The notes beneath the pieces were generated by a model. It did not search any database, was not told where the DNA came from, and saw only the letters and a program-made list of their open reading frames with translations. This document shows, in pieces, positions 17,363 through 26,702 of a stretch of 64,000 bases of DNA. This DNA comes from Streptomyces sp. V1I1 (lineage in GTDB: Bacteria > Actinomycetota > Actinomycetes > Streptomycetales > Streptomycetaceae): contig NZ_JAUSZH010000001.1 of assembly GCF_030817355.1 (NCBI RefSeq), forward strand, positions 7,229,001-7,293,000. The letters run 5' to 3'. The number at the start of each line of letters is the position of its first letter. Position 1 is the first letter of the stretch. Made by a program: the position numbers and the translations under genes.

Positions 17363-19176
17363 GCCGACTCCTCGATCTCTTCCAGTGCTTTCAGCGAGTC
17401 GGTGGCATCGATGCCACCGAGCTGCTCTTCCTCGGTCTCGCGGGTGACGACCGCGCGGTATTCGGCGTTGCCGTACAGCAGTTCGCGGTGCACGCCGACC
17501 GCCGCCACCTCGCCGTCGTGCACGAACACCACCCGGTCCGCACGGTCGAGCAGCAGCGGTGAGGAGGCGAACACGACCGTGGTGCGGCCGGCCCTCAGCT
17601 CCCTGACGCCCTGCGCGATCCGCGCCTCCGTGTGCGAGTCCACGGCCGATGTCGGCTCGTCCAGCACCAGCACCTCGGGGTCGGTCACCAACGAACGGGC
17701 CAGCGCGAGCCGTTGGCGCTGCCCGCCGGACAGCGAGCGGCCACGCTCGGTGATCCGCGTCCGCATCGGGTCGCCCGAGTCCTCCTCCGACGCCTGCGCG
17801 AGCGCGTCCAGTACGTCACCGCACTGCGCGGCCCGCAGCGCCGCCTCGGCACTCACCTCGCCCGAGGCCGGCACGTCCAGCAGCTCCCACAGCGTCCCGG
17901 AGAGCAGCACCGGGTCCTTGTCCTGTACGAGGACGCAGGTCCGCGCTCCATCGAGCGGCAGGTCGTCCAGCGCCACCCCGCCCAGCAGGACGGAGGGGCT
18001 CTTCTCCTCCTCGGCGGCATGACCGCCGAGCCGCTCGGCGAGCAGCCCGGCCGCGTCCGGGTCGCCGCACACGACGGCGGTGAACCGGCCCGCCGGGGCC
18101 AGCAGACCGGTGGCGGGGTCGTAGAGGTCCCCGGCCGGAAGGGCGGCATCGTCGAGGCCGCCGCGCTCGCCCTCGTACGAGGTCCGCTCCAGCGACAGCA
18201 CCCGGGCCGCCCGCATTGCGGAGGGCCGCGCGAAGGAGTACGCCATGGCGATCTCCTCGAAGTGCCGCAGCGGGTACATCAGGAGTGTGACCGCGCTGAA
18301 GGCGGTGACCAGCTCGCCGACCTCGACCCGGCCGTCGCGGGCGAGCCCCGCGCCGTACCAGACCACCGTGATCAGCAGCAGACCCGGCAGCAGCACCTGG
18401 ATCGCCGAGATGAGCGACCACATGCGGGCGCTGCGGACGGCTGCCCTGCGCACCTCCTGGGAGGCCTGGCGGTAGCGGCCGAGGAACAGTTCCTCGCCGC
18501 CGATGCCGCGCAGGACCCGAAGGCCCGCGACGGTGTCCGAGGCCAGTTCGGTGGCCTTGCCGGCCTTCTCGCGCTGGATGTCGGCGCGCCGGGTGGCCCG
18601 CGGGAGCAGCGGCAGTACGGCCAGGGCCAGCACCGGTACGCCGGCGGCGACCACGACGCCCAGTGCCGGTTCGTACAGGACCAGGCCGACGCAGATCAGG
18701 ACCACCGTGATGGCGGCCGCGGCGAAGCGCGACACCGCCTCCACGAACCAGCCGATCTTCTCGACGTCGCCGGTGGAGACCGCTACCACCTCGCCGGCGG
18801 CGACCCGGCGGGTCAGCGCCGAGCCCAGTTCCGCCGTCTTGCGTGCCAGGAGCTGCTGGACACGTGCCGCGGCGGTGATCCAGTTGGTGACGGCGGTACG
18901 GTGCAGCATCGTGTCGCCCAAGGTGATCGCCACGCCGCACAGCGCGATGAGCGCGCCGGCGAGCGCGAGGCGGCCGCCGGAGCGGTCCACGACCGCCTGC
19001 ACGGCCTGGCCGACGCCCAGCGGCAGCCCGGCGACACCGCAGAAGTGCAGCAGTCCCCAGGCCAGCGACTTCAGCTGGCCGCCCAGCTGATTCCGCCCCA
19101 GCCACAGCAGGAATCGCGGCCCTGACCTGGCATCGGCCACACCGGGGTCGGGATACGGAAGATCGCGAATCTGCAT
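17359..19176 (-). CDS. ABC exporter half-transporter, subunit 1 (lost Walker A and H-loop)
   Basis: The 605-residue protein, starting MQIRDLPYPD, has an exporter membrane domain followed by an ATPase. The signature LSGGQRQRLALARSL and Walker B (VLVLDEPTSAVD) are canonical. The Walker A region reads VVCGDPDAAGLLAERL, without the GxxGxGKS loop or its lysine. The H-loop position reads VVFASSP, without His. ATP can therefore be hydrolysed only at the site made from the partner's Walker A and this signature. The gene is first in a two-gene operon and divergent from the secreted PNGase-like gene. Such asymmetric exporters are known (TM287/288, TmrAB), but loss of the whole P-loop is stronger than usual. 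Confidence 0.9.
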   Translation of the reverse strand: MQIRDLPYPDPGVADARSGPRFLLWLGRNQLGGQLKSLAWGLLHFCGVAGLPLGVGQAVQAVVDRSGGRLALAGALIALCGVAITLGDTMLHRTAVTNWITAAARVQQLLARKTAELGSALTRRVAAGEVVAVSTGDVEKIGWFVEAVSRFAAAAITVVLICVGLVLYEPALGVVVAAGVPVLALAVLPLLPRATRRADIQREKAGKATELASDTVAGLRVLRGIGGEELFLGRYRQASQEVRRAAVRSARMWSLISAIQVLLPGLLLITVVWYGAGLARDGRVEVGELVTAFSAVTLLMYPLRHFEEIAMAYSFARPSAMRAARVLSLERTSYEGERGGLDDAALPAGDLYDPATGLLAPAGRFTAVVCGDPDAAGLLAERLGGHAAEEEKSPSVLLGGVALDDLPLDGARTCVLVQDKDPVLLSGTLWELLDVPASGEVSAEAALRAAQCGDVLDALAQASEEDSGDPMRTRITERGRSLSGGQRQRLALARSLVTDPEVLVLDEPTSAVDSHTEARIAQGVRELRAGRTTVVFASSPLLLDRADRVVFVHDGEVAAVGVHRELLYGNAEYRAVVTRETEEEQLGGIDATDSLKALEEIEESA

Positions 19177-19333
19177 GACGTCCCAGGGCTCGAAGTGTGG
19201 CGGAAACCGTGCAAGGTTCGCCTTTTGGTGCCCCGTCCCGCAATCGGTTTTTGTGCGGCAGGACACACAACACGCCAAGATCGAACAACTCGCCCTGGTG
19301 CTTTGGACCCGCCGCACGCTTCACTCCTGACGC

Positions 19334-20926
19334 ATGAGACGACGACAGATCATGTCCATGCTCGCCGGGCTGGCGCTGGCGGCCGGGTCGCTGCTCGGCG
19401 CCGGGCCCGCCACCGCGGCCGACGATCCTCCGGCGGAGTTCGGCAGCGACTGGCACGACCCGGTCACCGCCGTACCGCCCATCGGCCGGCCCGGTACGAA
19501 GTCCTGCCAAGTGACGCTCGCCGAGGCGCAGTTCCGCGATTTCACGCCGTACAAGGGGAGTTACACACCGCCGAAGGGGTGTGGCGACCGCTGGAGCAAG
19601 GTGGTGCTGCGGCTCGAAGGAAGCGTCAAGGGACGGCAGTACGACCGCCTGGGCTATCTCACGGTCGGCGGCGTGGAGATTCTGCGGACCTCCACCCCGC
19701 AGCCTTCGCCGGACGGCATCGCCTGGTCGGTGGAGAAGGACGTCACGCGCTACAGCGACACCCTGCGCGGGGCCCAGCCGGTCGAGATGCTCATCGGCAA
19801 TGTCGTCAACGAGACGTACACAGGCATCTTCGATGTCACGGTCACGCTGACCTTCTACGCCGCCGGGCGCGGCGCGACGAGTGCGGCGATCGCCGACAAG
19901 GTGCTTGCGCTGGACGGTACTTCGCTCACCACACCGCGCAACTCCGAGCGGATCGTCGCCGAGGTGTACGCCACCGGATCGGGCGGCGGCTGCGAGGAGT
20001 ACTGGTATCTGACCGTCCCTGACACTGCGCCGTACTCCTGCAAGGCCGCCGACGGCCCCTATCGCGAGGTGCAGATCAAGGTCGACGGGCAGCTCGCCGG
20101 AATCGCCGCCCCCTTCCCCACGGTGTGGACCGGCGGCTGGTCCAACCCCTTCCTCTGGTACGTGATCCCGGGGCCGCGGGCCTTCGACATCAAGCCCATC
20201 CAGTACGACCTCACGCCTTTCGCCGCCCGGCTCAACGACGGCAGGCCGCACCGCGTCGAGGTGTCCGTCGTCGGAGTCCCGGCCGGCCAGACCGGCTGGT
20301 CCACGCCCACCAACGTGCTGGTGTGGCAGGACGAGGGAAGCGAGGTCGTCACCGGCGCGCTGACCCGCCACGAGGAGAGCGCACCCGTCAACTCCACGAC
20401 GTACACACCGGGTTCGGAACACCGGCTCGACACCAGGGGCGAACACCGGCTCACCGTCGCCGGTCACCTCGACACCTCGCACGGGCGGGTCGCCACAACC
20501 GTGAATCGCGCGCTCGCGGGCACCTCCGTCCACCGCTGGACCGAGGGCGAGAACCAGGACGCGCTCAAAGGGAGTTGGAGGGACGACGAGACCGTGACAA
20601 CGGGGAGGCAGATCACGGCCACGCACCGGACGTACACGATGGACGGCGTCACCACGCTGGGCGCCGGGGACCGGCTGCGTACCGTCCTCACCCTGGGGGA
20701 CAAGGCCGACACCGTCGTCACCCGGGGTGGGAAGAAGCTGACCTGGTCGCGGCTGGACGACGCGTACGCGGGCGATGCGACCTACACCGCCAATGTGCCG
20801 CGCGACCAGCGGCACGCGGTCGGCACGACGGCGGAGCGCTACCGACTGTACGGCTCCGAGGGCTGCTACGACCGCGCTCTGCGGACGGTCCAGGGGGTGG
20901 TGACCGAGGACAGGCGGCGCTGCTGA
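19334..20926 (+). CDS. Secreted PNGase A-like protein (peptide-N4-asparagine amidase A family)
   Basis: The 530-residue protein begins with a Sec signal (MRRRQIMSMLAGLALAAGSLLG, ending near ATAA). It carries motifs I associate with the PNGase A family, including GYLTVGGVEILRTSTP, GGGCEEYWYLTVP and GGWSNPFLWYVIPGPRAFD. Members release N-glycans from glycopeptides; bacterial ones are poorly characterised. It lacks membrane segments beyond the signal, so it is probably extracellular. It is divergent from the ABC exporter operon and convergent with a Tat-exported GH109-type protein, suggesting a role in glycan scavenging. Confidence 0.8.
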   Translation: MRRRQIMSMLAGLALAAGSLLGAGPATAADDPPAEFGSDWHDPVTAVPPIGRPGTKSCQVTLAEAQFRDFTPYKGSYTPPKGCGDRWSKVVLRLEGSVKGRQYDRLGYLTVGGVEILRTSTPQPSPDGIAWSVEKDVTRYSDTLRGAQPVEMLIGNVVNETYTGIFDVTVTLTFYAAGRGATSAAIADKVLALDGTSLTTPRNSERIVAEVYATGSGGGCEEYWYLTVPDTAPYSCKAADGPYREVQIKVDGQLAGIAAPFPTVWTGGWSNPFLWYVIPGPRAFDIKPIQYDLTPFAARLNDGRPHRVEVSVVGVPAGQTGWSTPTNVLVWQDEGSEVVTGALTRHEESAPVNSTTYTPGSEHRLDTRGEHRLTVAGHLDTSHGRVATTVNRALAGTSVHRWTEGENQDALKGSWRDDETVTTGRQITATHRTYTMDGVTTLGAGDRLRTVLTLGDKADTVVTRGGKKLTWSRLDDAYAGDATYTANVPRDQRHAVGTTAERYRLYGSEGCYDRALRTVQGVVTEDRRRC

Positions 20927-21018
20927 GGACGTCCAGCTCTGTAGCAAAGGACAAGTCGGCCCAGGCGAGTTGAGGTGGGCGGGGCCCGGCCTGTGCGGGC
21001 CGGGCCGCGCCTGCCCCG

Positions 21019-22491
21019 TCAGACCGTGGGCTTGACCGAGTCCACGCCGGGGCGGGACTTCTTCCACTCGCCCCGGGTGAAGTCCGGGATCTGCTGCGGC
21101 GCGCCCTTCGCCTTGATCGACGCATGGCTCAGCGGTACCGGAGCCGTCCAGGTAGCCGCGTCGTACACATCGAAATCGGGCACGAGACCCAGCTGCATGC
21201 ACTGCATCAGCCGGAATATCATGATGTAGTCCATGCCGCCATGGCCGCCGGGCGGGTTGGAGTGCTCCTTCCACAGCCAGTGGTCCCAGTCGGCGTACTT
21301 CGCGAAATCGCCCCACTGGTCGTCGGTGTGGTCGGGCTCGATATAGATCCGCGACGGGTAGTCCTCGAAGACACCCTTCGTCCCGCCGAGGCTGTTGATC
21401 CGGCTGTAGGGATGTGGCGTCGACACATCGTGCTCCAGACGGATGACCCGTCCCTTCGCCGTCTGGACCAGGCTGATCGTACGGTCGCTCTCGATGTACG
21501 TCTCCTTCCAGCTCGGGTCGCCCGGCGGCATGGTGGCCTTCCGGTACTCGGCAAGACCCAGCGCGGGCGTACCGAAACTGGATATGTGTGTCACACGGTC
21601 ACCGCGGTTGATGTCCATGTAGTTGGAGACCGGGCCGAAGCCGTGGTTCGGGTAGAGGTCGCCACGCAGCCGGGTGTGCCACAGCCGCCGCCAGGGACCT
21701 TCGTAGTAGCCCGGGTCGAACATCAGGCCGCGCAGATCGTGGTTGTACGCTCCCGCGCCGTGCAGCAGATCGCCGAACTTGCCGGCGTGCGCCATGCGCA
21801 GCACCCGCATCTCGTTCTTGCCGTAACAACAGTTCTCCAGCTGCAAGCAGTGCCGTCTGGTGCGCTCGGAGAGGTCGACCAGCTCCCACAGTTCGTCCAG
21901 GCGCATGGCGATCGGACACTCCACGCCGACGTGCTTGCCGTTCAGCATGGCGGTCTTGGCCATCTCGAAGTGGAAGTCCCAGGGCGTGGCCACATAGACG
22001 AAGTCGATGTCCCCCCGCTTGCACAGGTTCTCGTAGTCGTCCTCGCCGTTGGTGTAGACGGCCGGGGCGGGCTGGCCGGCCTTGACCACCTTGGCGGCCG
22101 CGCTCTCGGTCTTGGCCTTGACCGGGTCACAGAGGCCGACGACCTGGACTCCGGGGAGGGCGAGAAAGAGGTCGATCATGCTGCCGCCGCGGTTGCCGAG
22201 GCCGACGATCCCGACGCGTACGGTGCCGCGCCGCTCGAAGGGCACCCCGGCCATCGTGCTGCCCTTGCGGGCGGGCGCTTCGGCGGTCTCCGCTCCGGCC
22301 TGCGAGGCCGCCGCCTGCGCTGCCGCACCGGCCGTGCCGCTCTCCGCCGCCGCCGCGGGGCCGGTGCCGAGCGCGCCCAGGCCGAGCCCGGCGCCCGCCA
22401 CACCGGCCGTGGTCCGCAGTACGGAGCGACGGCTCAGCGAGCCGTCGTCGCCCTCCGCCATACCGGGGTTCTGCTGTGCTGCGTCGTTCAT
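21019..22491 (-). CDS. Tat-exported Gfo/Idh/MocA oxidoreductase of the GH109 (NAD-dependent glycosidase) type
   Basis: The 490-residue protein has a twin-arginine signal ([16 protein letters not shown] then an Ala-rich stretch to about residue 50). A Rossmann NAD site follows in [15 protein letters not shown]. The segment [20 protein letters not shown], continuing [17 protein letters not shown], is characteristic of GH109 alpha-N-acetylgalactosaminidases, which cleave glycosides by a redox mechanism with bound NAD. Tat export suits a protein that folds around its cofactor before secretion. The ATG at 22491 follows GGAGG. The substrate is inferred only from family. Confidence 0.82.
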   Translation of the reverse strand: MNDAAQQNPGMAEGDDGSLSRRSVLRTTAGVAGAGLGLGALGTGPAAAAESGTAGAAAQAAASQAGAETAEAPARKGSTMAGVPFERRGTVRVGIVGLGNRGGSMIDLFLALPGVQVVGLCDPVKAKTESAAAKVVKAGQPAPAVYTNGEDDYENLCKRGDIDFVYVATPWDFHFEMAKTAMLNGKHVGVECPIAMRLDELWELVDLSERTRRHCLQLENCCYGKNEMRVLRMAHAGKFGDLLHGAGAYNHDLRGLMFDPGYYEGPWRRLWHTRLRGDLYPNHGFGPVSNYMDINRGDRVTHISSFGTPALGLAEYRKATMPPGDPSWKETYIESDRTISLVQTAKGRVIRLEHDVSTPHPYSRINSLGGTKGVFEDYPSRIYIEPDHTDDQWGDFAKYADWDHWLWKEHSNPPGGHGGMDYIMIFRLMQCMQLGLVPDFDVYDAATWTAPVPLSHASIKAKGAPQQIPDFTRGEWKKSRPGVDSVKPTV

Positions 22492-22745
22492 CGAGCCTCC
22501 AGGAGACGTGTCGTTGAGCTGACGTTGCGCGGCGTGCTGCGGCTGGTTCAGTGAACCTCGGTAAGGACCTTGGTAGTTGGTGCTGCTGATGCGCAAGAGA
22601 ACTTGTTTGGACTCTTGGTCCGAGCTCATGGACTCTTCTGCGCGACGTCGCCGGGGACCTGGGCCGGCGCAAGCGGAATGCCTTCAGCGCAGCGCCATGA
22701 GGCGAAAGCGCCGACTGGGGCGAGCTGAAGGTGAGTTGCGCCGAC

Positions 22746-23207
22746 TCAGCAGCGCGGCCCCGGCCCGTCGACCAGGGTGGACAGCAGCCCGCCGAGCACC
22801 TCGCGCTGGTCGGCGGTCAGGGGAGCCAGGATGTCCTCAGCGGCCGCGCGGCGCGCGTCGCGCAGCGCCCTGAGCGTGGCGCGGCCGGTGTCGGTGAGCT
22901 CGATCCGGATCACCCGGCGGTTGGTCGGGTCGGGGGCGCGGCGGACGCGGCCACTGGCTTCCAGACCGTCCACCAGGCTCGTCACGGCGCGGGGGACCAC
23001 CTCGAGGCGGGCGGCGAGATCGGCCATGCGCGGCGGCTCGTCGTAATGCGCGAGGGTGCGCAGCAGCCGGGACTGGGCGGGGGTGATCGCGATGTCGGCC
23101 GCCTCCAGCTGCAGCTTCTGGCTGCGGTGGAGCCGCCGGGTCAGCCGCAGCAACTGCTCGGCCAACAGGCCGTCGGGATCGGGGAGCCCTGAAGATGAGG
23201 ACAGCAT
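22746..23207 (-). CDS. MarR-family transcriptional regulator
   Basis: The 153-residue protein has the MarR winged helix with MADLAARLEVVPRAVTSLVDGLEASGRVRR followed by the wing DPTNRRVIRIELTDTG. It is divergent from an ABC exporter gene, and a perfect inverted repeat (CTCATTGT / ACAATGAG) lies between them. It most likely represses itself and the exporter until a toxic ligand binds. Confidence 0.9.
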   Translation of the reverse strand: MLSSSSGLPDPDGLLAEQLLRLTRRLHRSQKLQLEAADIAITPAQSRLLRTLAHYDEPPRMADLAARLEVVPRAVTSLVDGLEASGRVRRAPDPTNRRVIRIELTDTGRATLRALRDARRAAAEDILAPLTADQREVLGGLLSTLVDGPGPRC

Positions 23208-23230
23208 GTGGGAACAATATCAGGACCAGA

Positions 23231-23257
23231 CTCATTGTGAAGATAGGTAACAATGAG
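23231..23257. promoter_or_regulatory. Candidate MarR operator
   Basis: CTCATTGT (23231-23238) and ACAATGAG (23250-23257) are perfect inverted 8-mers separated by 11 bases. They lie between the divergent MarR and ABC exporter genes. The half-site spacing of about two helical turns suits a MarR dimer. Confidence 0.6.
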
Positions 23258-23325
23258 CTATGCTCCTAAGCTGTTCCATCCCGTCGAACCCTGTCCAACC
23301 CGCCGAGCCCTTGTCGAAGGAGCCC

Positions 23326-25137
23326 ATGCGCATCCACGCCGAGTCCACCTGGACACCACCCCCACGTGATCCGGAGCAGCCGCCCGCCCAGGTGCGACGG
23401 ATCCTTCAGCTCTTCCGTCCCTACCGAGGCCGCCTCGCGGTGGTCGGCCTGCTTGTCGGCGCCGCGTCGCTCGTCTCGGTCGCTTCCCCCTTCATGCTGC
23501 GCGAGATCCTCGACACCGCGATCCCGCAGGGCCGCACCGGCCTGCTCAGCCTGCTCGCCCTCGGCATGATCCTCACCGCGGTGATGACCAGCGTCTTCGG
23601 CGTGCTCCAGACGCTGATCTCCACCACCGTCGGCCAGCGCGTCATGCACGATCTGCGCACCGCCGTCTATGCCCAGCTGCAGCGGATGCCGCTCGCCTTC
23701 TTCACCAGAACCCGCACCGGAGAGGTCCAGTCGCGCATCGCAAATGACATCGGCGGGATGCAGGCGACCGTGACCTCCACCGCGACCTCCCTGGTCTCCA
23801 ACCTCACTGCGGTTGTCGCCACCGTCGTCGCGATGCTGGCGCTGGAGTGGCGGCTCACCGCCGTCTCGCTGCTCCTGCTGCCGCTGTTCGTCTGGATCAG
23901 CCGCCGCGTCGGCCGCGAGCGCAAGAAGATCACCACGCAGCGCCAGAAGCAGATGGCCGCCATGGCTGCCACCGTCACCGAGTCGCTCTCGGTCAGCGGC
24001 ATCCTGCTCGGCCGCACGATGGGCCGCGCCGACTCGCTGACCAAGTCCTTCGCCGAGGAGTCCGAGCGCCTCGTCGACCTTGAAGTGCGCTCCAGCATGG
24101 CCGGGCGGTGGCGGATGTCCACCATCGGCATCGTCATGGCCGCCATGCCCGCCCTGATCTACTGGGCCGCGGGCCTCGCGCTCCAGTCCGGCGGGCCCCA
24201 GATATCGATCGGCACGCTCGTCGCGTTCGTCTCGCTCCAGCAGGGCCTGTTCCGCCCGGCCGTGAGCCTGCTCTCCACCGGAGTGCAGATGCAGACCTCG
24301 CTCGCCCTCTTCCAACGGATCTTCGAGTACCTCGACCTGCCGGTCGACATCACCGAGCCCGAAAAGCCGGTCCGGCTGGAGAAGATCAGCGGCGAAGTGC
24401 GGTTCCAGGACGTCGACTTCGCGTACGACAAAAAGCAGACGCGGCCGACCCTCGACGGCATCGATGTGACCGTGCCCGCGGGCGGCAGCCTCGCAGTCGT
24501 CGGGCCCACCGGCTCCGGCAAGTCCACGCTCAGCTATCTGGTGCCCCGGCTGTACGACGTCACCGGGGGCAGAGTCACCATCGACGGAGTCGACGTACAG
24601 GACCTCGACTTCGACACCCTCGCCCGGGCCGTGGGAGTCGTCTCCCAGGAGACGTATCTCTTCCATGCCTCCGTCGCCGAGAATCTGCGCTTCGCCAAGC
24701 CGGACGCCACCGAGGCGGAGATAGAGGCGGCCGCGCGCGCCGCGCAGATCCACGACCACATCGCGTCGCTGCCCGACGGCTACGACACCCTGGTCGGCGA
24801 GCGCGGCTACCGCTTCTCCGGCGGCGAGAAGCAGCGCCTCGCTATTGCCAGGACGATTCTGCGCGACCCGCCCGTCCTCATCCTCGACGAGGCGACCAGC
24901 GCCCTCGACACCCGTACCGAGCACGCGGTGCAGCGGGCGATCGACGCGCTCTCCGCGGGCCGGACCACCATCACCATCGCCCACCGGCTCTCCACCGTCA
25001 GGGACGCCGACCAGATCGTGGTCCTCGACGCGGGGCGAATAGCCGAGCGCGGCAGCCACGAGGAACTGCTCGACCGGGACGGCCGCTATGCCGCTCTGGT
25101 GCGCAGGGATGCGCAGTTGACCCCGGTCGCACCCTGA
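23326..25137 (+). CDS. ABC exporter (fused membrane and ATPase domains), MarR-controlled
   Basis: The 603-residue protein starts at ATG 23326 behind GAAGGAG. It has a six-helix exporter domain (about 35-320) and a fully canonical ATPase: VGPTGSGKST, FSGGEKQRLAIARTIL, VLILDEATSALD and TIAHRLSTV. It can work as a homodimer, unlike the asymmetric pair at 15.6-19.2 kb. The divergent MarR gene and the palindrome between them suggest inducible drug or lipid efflux. The substrate is unknown. Confidence 0.92.
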   Translation: MRIHAESTWTPPPRDPEQPPAQVRRILQLFRPYRGRLAVVGLLVGAASLVSVASPFMLREILDTAIPQGRTGLLSLLALGMILTAVMTSVFGVLQTLISTTVGQRVMHDLRTAVYAQLQRMPLAFFTRTRTGEVQSRIANDIGGMQATVTSTATSLVSNLTAVVATVVAMLALEWRLTAVSLLLLPLFVWISRRVGRERKKITTQRQKQMAAMAATVTESLSVSGILLGRTMGRADSLTKSFAEESERLVDLEVRSSMAGRWRMSTIGIVMAAMPALIYWAAGLALQSGGPQISIGTLVAFVSLQQGLFRPAVSLLSTGVQMQTSLALFQRIFEYLDLPVDITEPEKPVRLEKISGEVRFQDVDFAYDKKQTRPTLDGIDVTVPAGGSLAVVGPTGSGKSTLSYLVPRLYDVTGGRVTIDGVDVQDLDFDTLARAVGVVSQETYLFHASVAENLRFAKPDATEAEIEAAARAAQIHDHIASLPDGYDTLVGERGYRFSGGEKQRLAIARTILRDPPVLILDEATSALDTRTEHAVQRAIDALSAGRTTITIAHRLSTVRDADQIVVLDAGRIAERGSHEELLDRDGRYAALVRRDAQLTPVAP

Positions 25138-25177
25138 CCGACCTCGCATCCGGTCGGGTACGGCATGATCGCCGCCC

Positions 25178-25783
25178 ATGAGAGCTCTTCTTGGGGTGGA
25201 CCTGCCCGGATACCGGCCCGTCGACCATGACGTATGGGCCAATGACGCCGGCGACGTGCTGTCGCTGCACTTCTTCGGGCTGCCGCCGGACCTGCCCGCG
25301 TCGCTCGACGACGGTCCCGCGGTGCGCGCCGCGCTCACCCGTCTGACCGCCGAGGCGGGCGGCGGCCTGATCGAGGCCTCGGTCAAGTCGCTGGGGCAGT
25401 TGCCCGCACAGCTGCCCGCACTGAAGCAGATACTGAAACTGCCGCTGCCGGGACAACCCAGCGGCCAGGCCTTCATCGGCAGCTTCACCGTGCCGCGCCT
25501 CAACTGCAGCACCGTGGTGAAGATCCAGGCGGCCGAGCGCGGCATGACGGGGATGCGCGAGGCCATGGTGATGGCCCAGGTGGGCCACGACAACTACTTC
25601 CGGCCACACCCGTACGCCCCCGAGGTGCAGGGCGGTCTGCCCTTCCACGCCGCCGACCACGCCCAATGGGACGCGCAGTTCCCCGATCACCCGCTGACCA
25701 GGGTGCGGCGCGCCCTCGACGCGCTCACCGAAGCGGTGCAGGTGGTACCGGAATTCGCTGCCCTGCCGCCCTTCAAGTCGTAG
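25178..25783 (+). CDS. Conserved hypothetical protein
   Basis: A 201-residue soluble protein starting MRALLGVDLPGYRPVDHDVW. I do not recognise a domain. It has a predicted alpha/beta composition, no signal peptide and one cysteine. The segment PLPGQPSGQAFIGSFTVPRLNCSTVVKIQ looks like conserved beta-strands. It follows the ABC exporter by about 40 bases on the same strand and might be co-transcribed. Confidence 0.7.
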   Translation: MRALLGVDLPGYRPVDHDVWANDAGDVLSLHFFGLPPDLPASLDDGPAVRAALTRLTAEAGGGLIEASVKSLGQLPAQLPALKQILKLPLPGQPSGQAFIGSFTVPRLNCSTVVKIQAAERGMTGMREAMVMAQVGHDNYFRPHPYAPEVQGGLPFHAADHAQWDAQFPDHPLTRVRRALDALTEAVQVVPEFAALPPFKS

Positions 25784-25844
25784 GGGCCGTGTCGCTGCGG
25801 GCCGGGTCCGGGGATCGGCGCATGCGCCGGGTTAGCGTGCCCGC

Positions 25845-26696
25845 ATGATGAACGAACCCCCGCCGGCCCAGCCCGGGCGCAGGTTCCGCCTGACCCGCCG
25901 TGGCCGGCTGGTCCTGATCGTGAGCGCGGTCGTCGTCATCGCGGCGGCTGCGGTGCTGGTGCCGCTGCTGCTGCGGCCGGCCAAGGAGGAGGAGAAGAAG
26001 GCCTCGCTGCTGATCCCCGAGGGCTGGCGTGCCTCGCAGGTCTACGCGGCCGTCGACAAGGCCCTCGGCAAGCAGCCCGGCACCACCCGGAAGGCCGTCG
26101 GCACGGCGACGCTGAAGCTGCCCGCCGATGCCAAGGGCAACCCCGAGGGCTACCTCTTCCCCGCCACGTATCCCATCGACGACAAGACCACGCCGGCGAG
26201 CCTGCTCAGCTACATGGTCAACACGGCCAATCAGCGGTTCGGGGCCGACCACATCAGCAGCGGCGCACAGCGCAGCGGCGTGACGATCTATCAGACGGTG
26301 AACATCGCCAGCATCGTGCAGGCCGAGGCAGACACACCCCGGGACATGGGAAAGGTCGCCCGGGTCATCTACAACCGGCTCACCGACGGGATGCCGCTCC
26401 AGATGGACTCGACCCTGAACTACGCGCTGAATCGCAGCACTTTGGACACCACGGCCGCAGACACGAAGATCGACAGCCCCTACAACAGCTATGAACGCAC
26501 GGGCCTTCCGCCCACCCCCATCGGCAACCCGGGGGAGCAGGCGATGCACGCGGCGATCAATCCGACGCCCGGGGACTGGCTCTACTTCGTCACCGTCGCG
26601 CCGGGGGACACCCGCTTCACCGCCAGTTATCGGGAGCACCTGCGCAACGTCGAGCAGTTCAACGCCAACCGCTCAAGCGCGAGCAGCGGCCGCTGA
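25845..26696 (+). CDS. MltG-like endolytic murein transglycosylase
   Basis: The 283-residue protein has a short cytoplasmic N-terminus, one membrane helix (about 22-44) and an extracytoplasmic YceG/MltG domain. The catalytic glutamate is Glu161 in ASIVQAEADTPRDMGKVA, and the family signature continues with VIYNRLTDGMPLQMDSTLNYA. MltG cuts nascent glycan strands and is thought to set glycan length. At 283 residues it is shorter than typical MltG and may be a paralogue of a main copy elsewhere. It ends 6 bases from the convergent flavin monooxygenase gene. Confidence 0.9.
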   Translation: MMNEPPPAQPGRRFRLTRRGRLVLIVSAVVVIAAAAVLVPLLLRPAKEEEKKASLLIPEGWRASQVYAAVDKALGKQPGTTRKAVGTATLKLPADAKGNPEGYLFPATYPIDDKTTPASLLSYMVNTANQRFGADHISSGAQRSGVTIYQTVNIASIVQAEADTPRDMGKVARVIYNRLTDGMPLQMDSTLNYALNRSTLDTTAADTKIDSPYNSYERTGLPPTPIGNPGEQAMHAAINPTPGDWLYFVTVAPGDTRFTASYREHLRNVEQFNANRSSASSGR

Positions 26697-26702
26697 CTGC
26701 CG

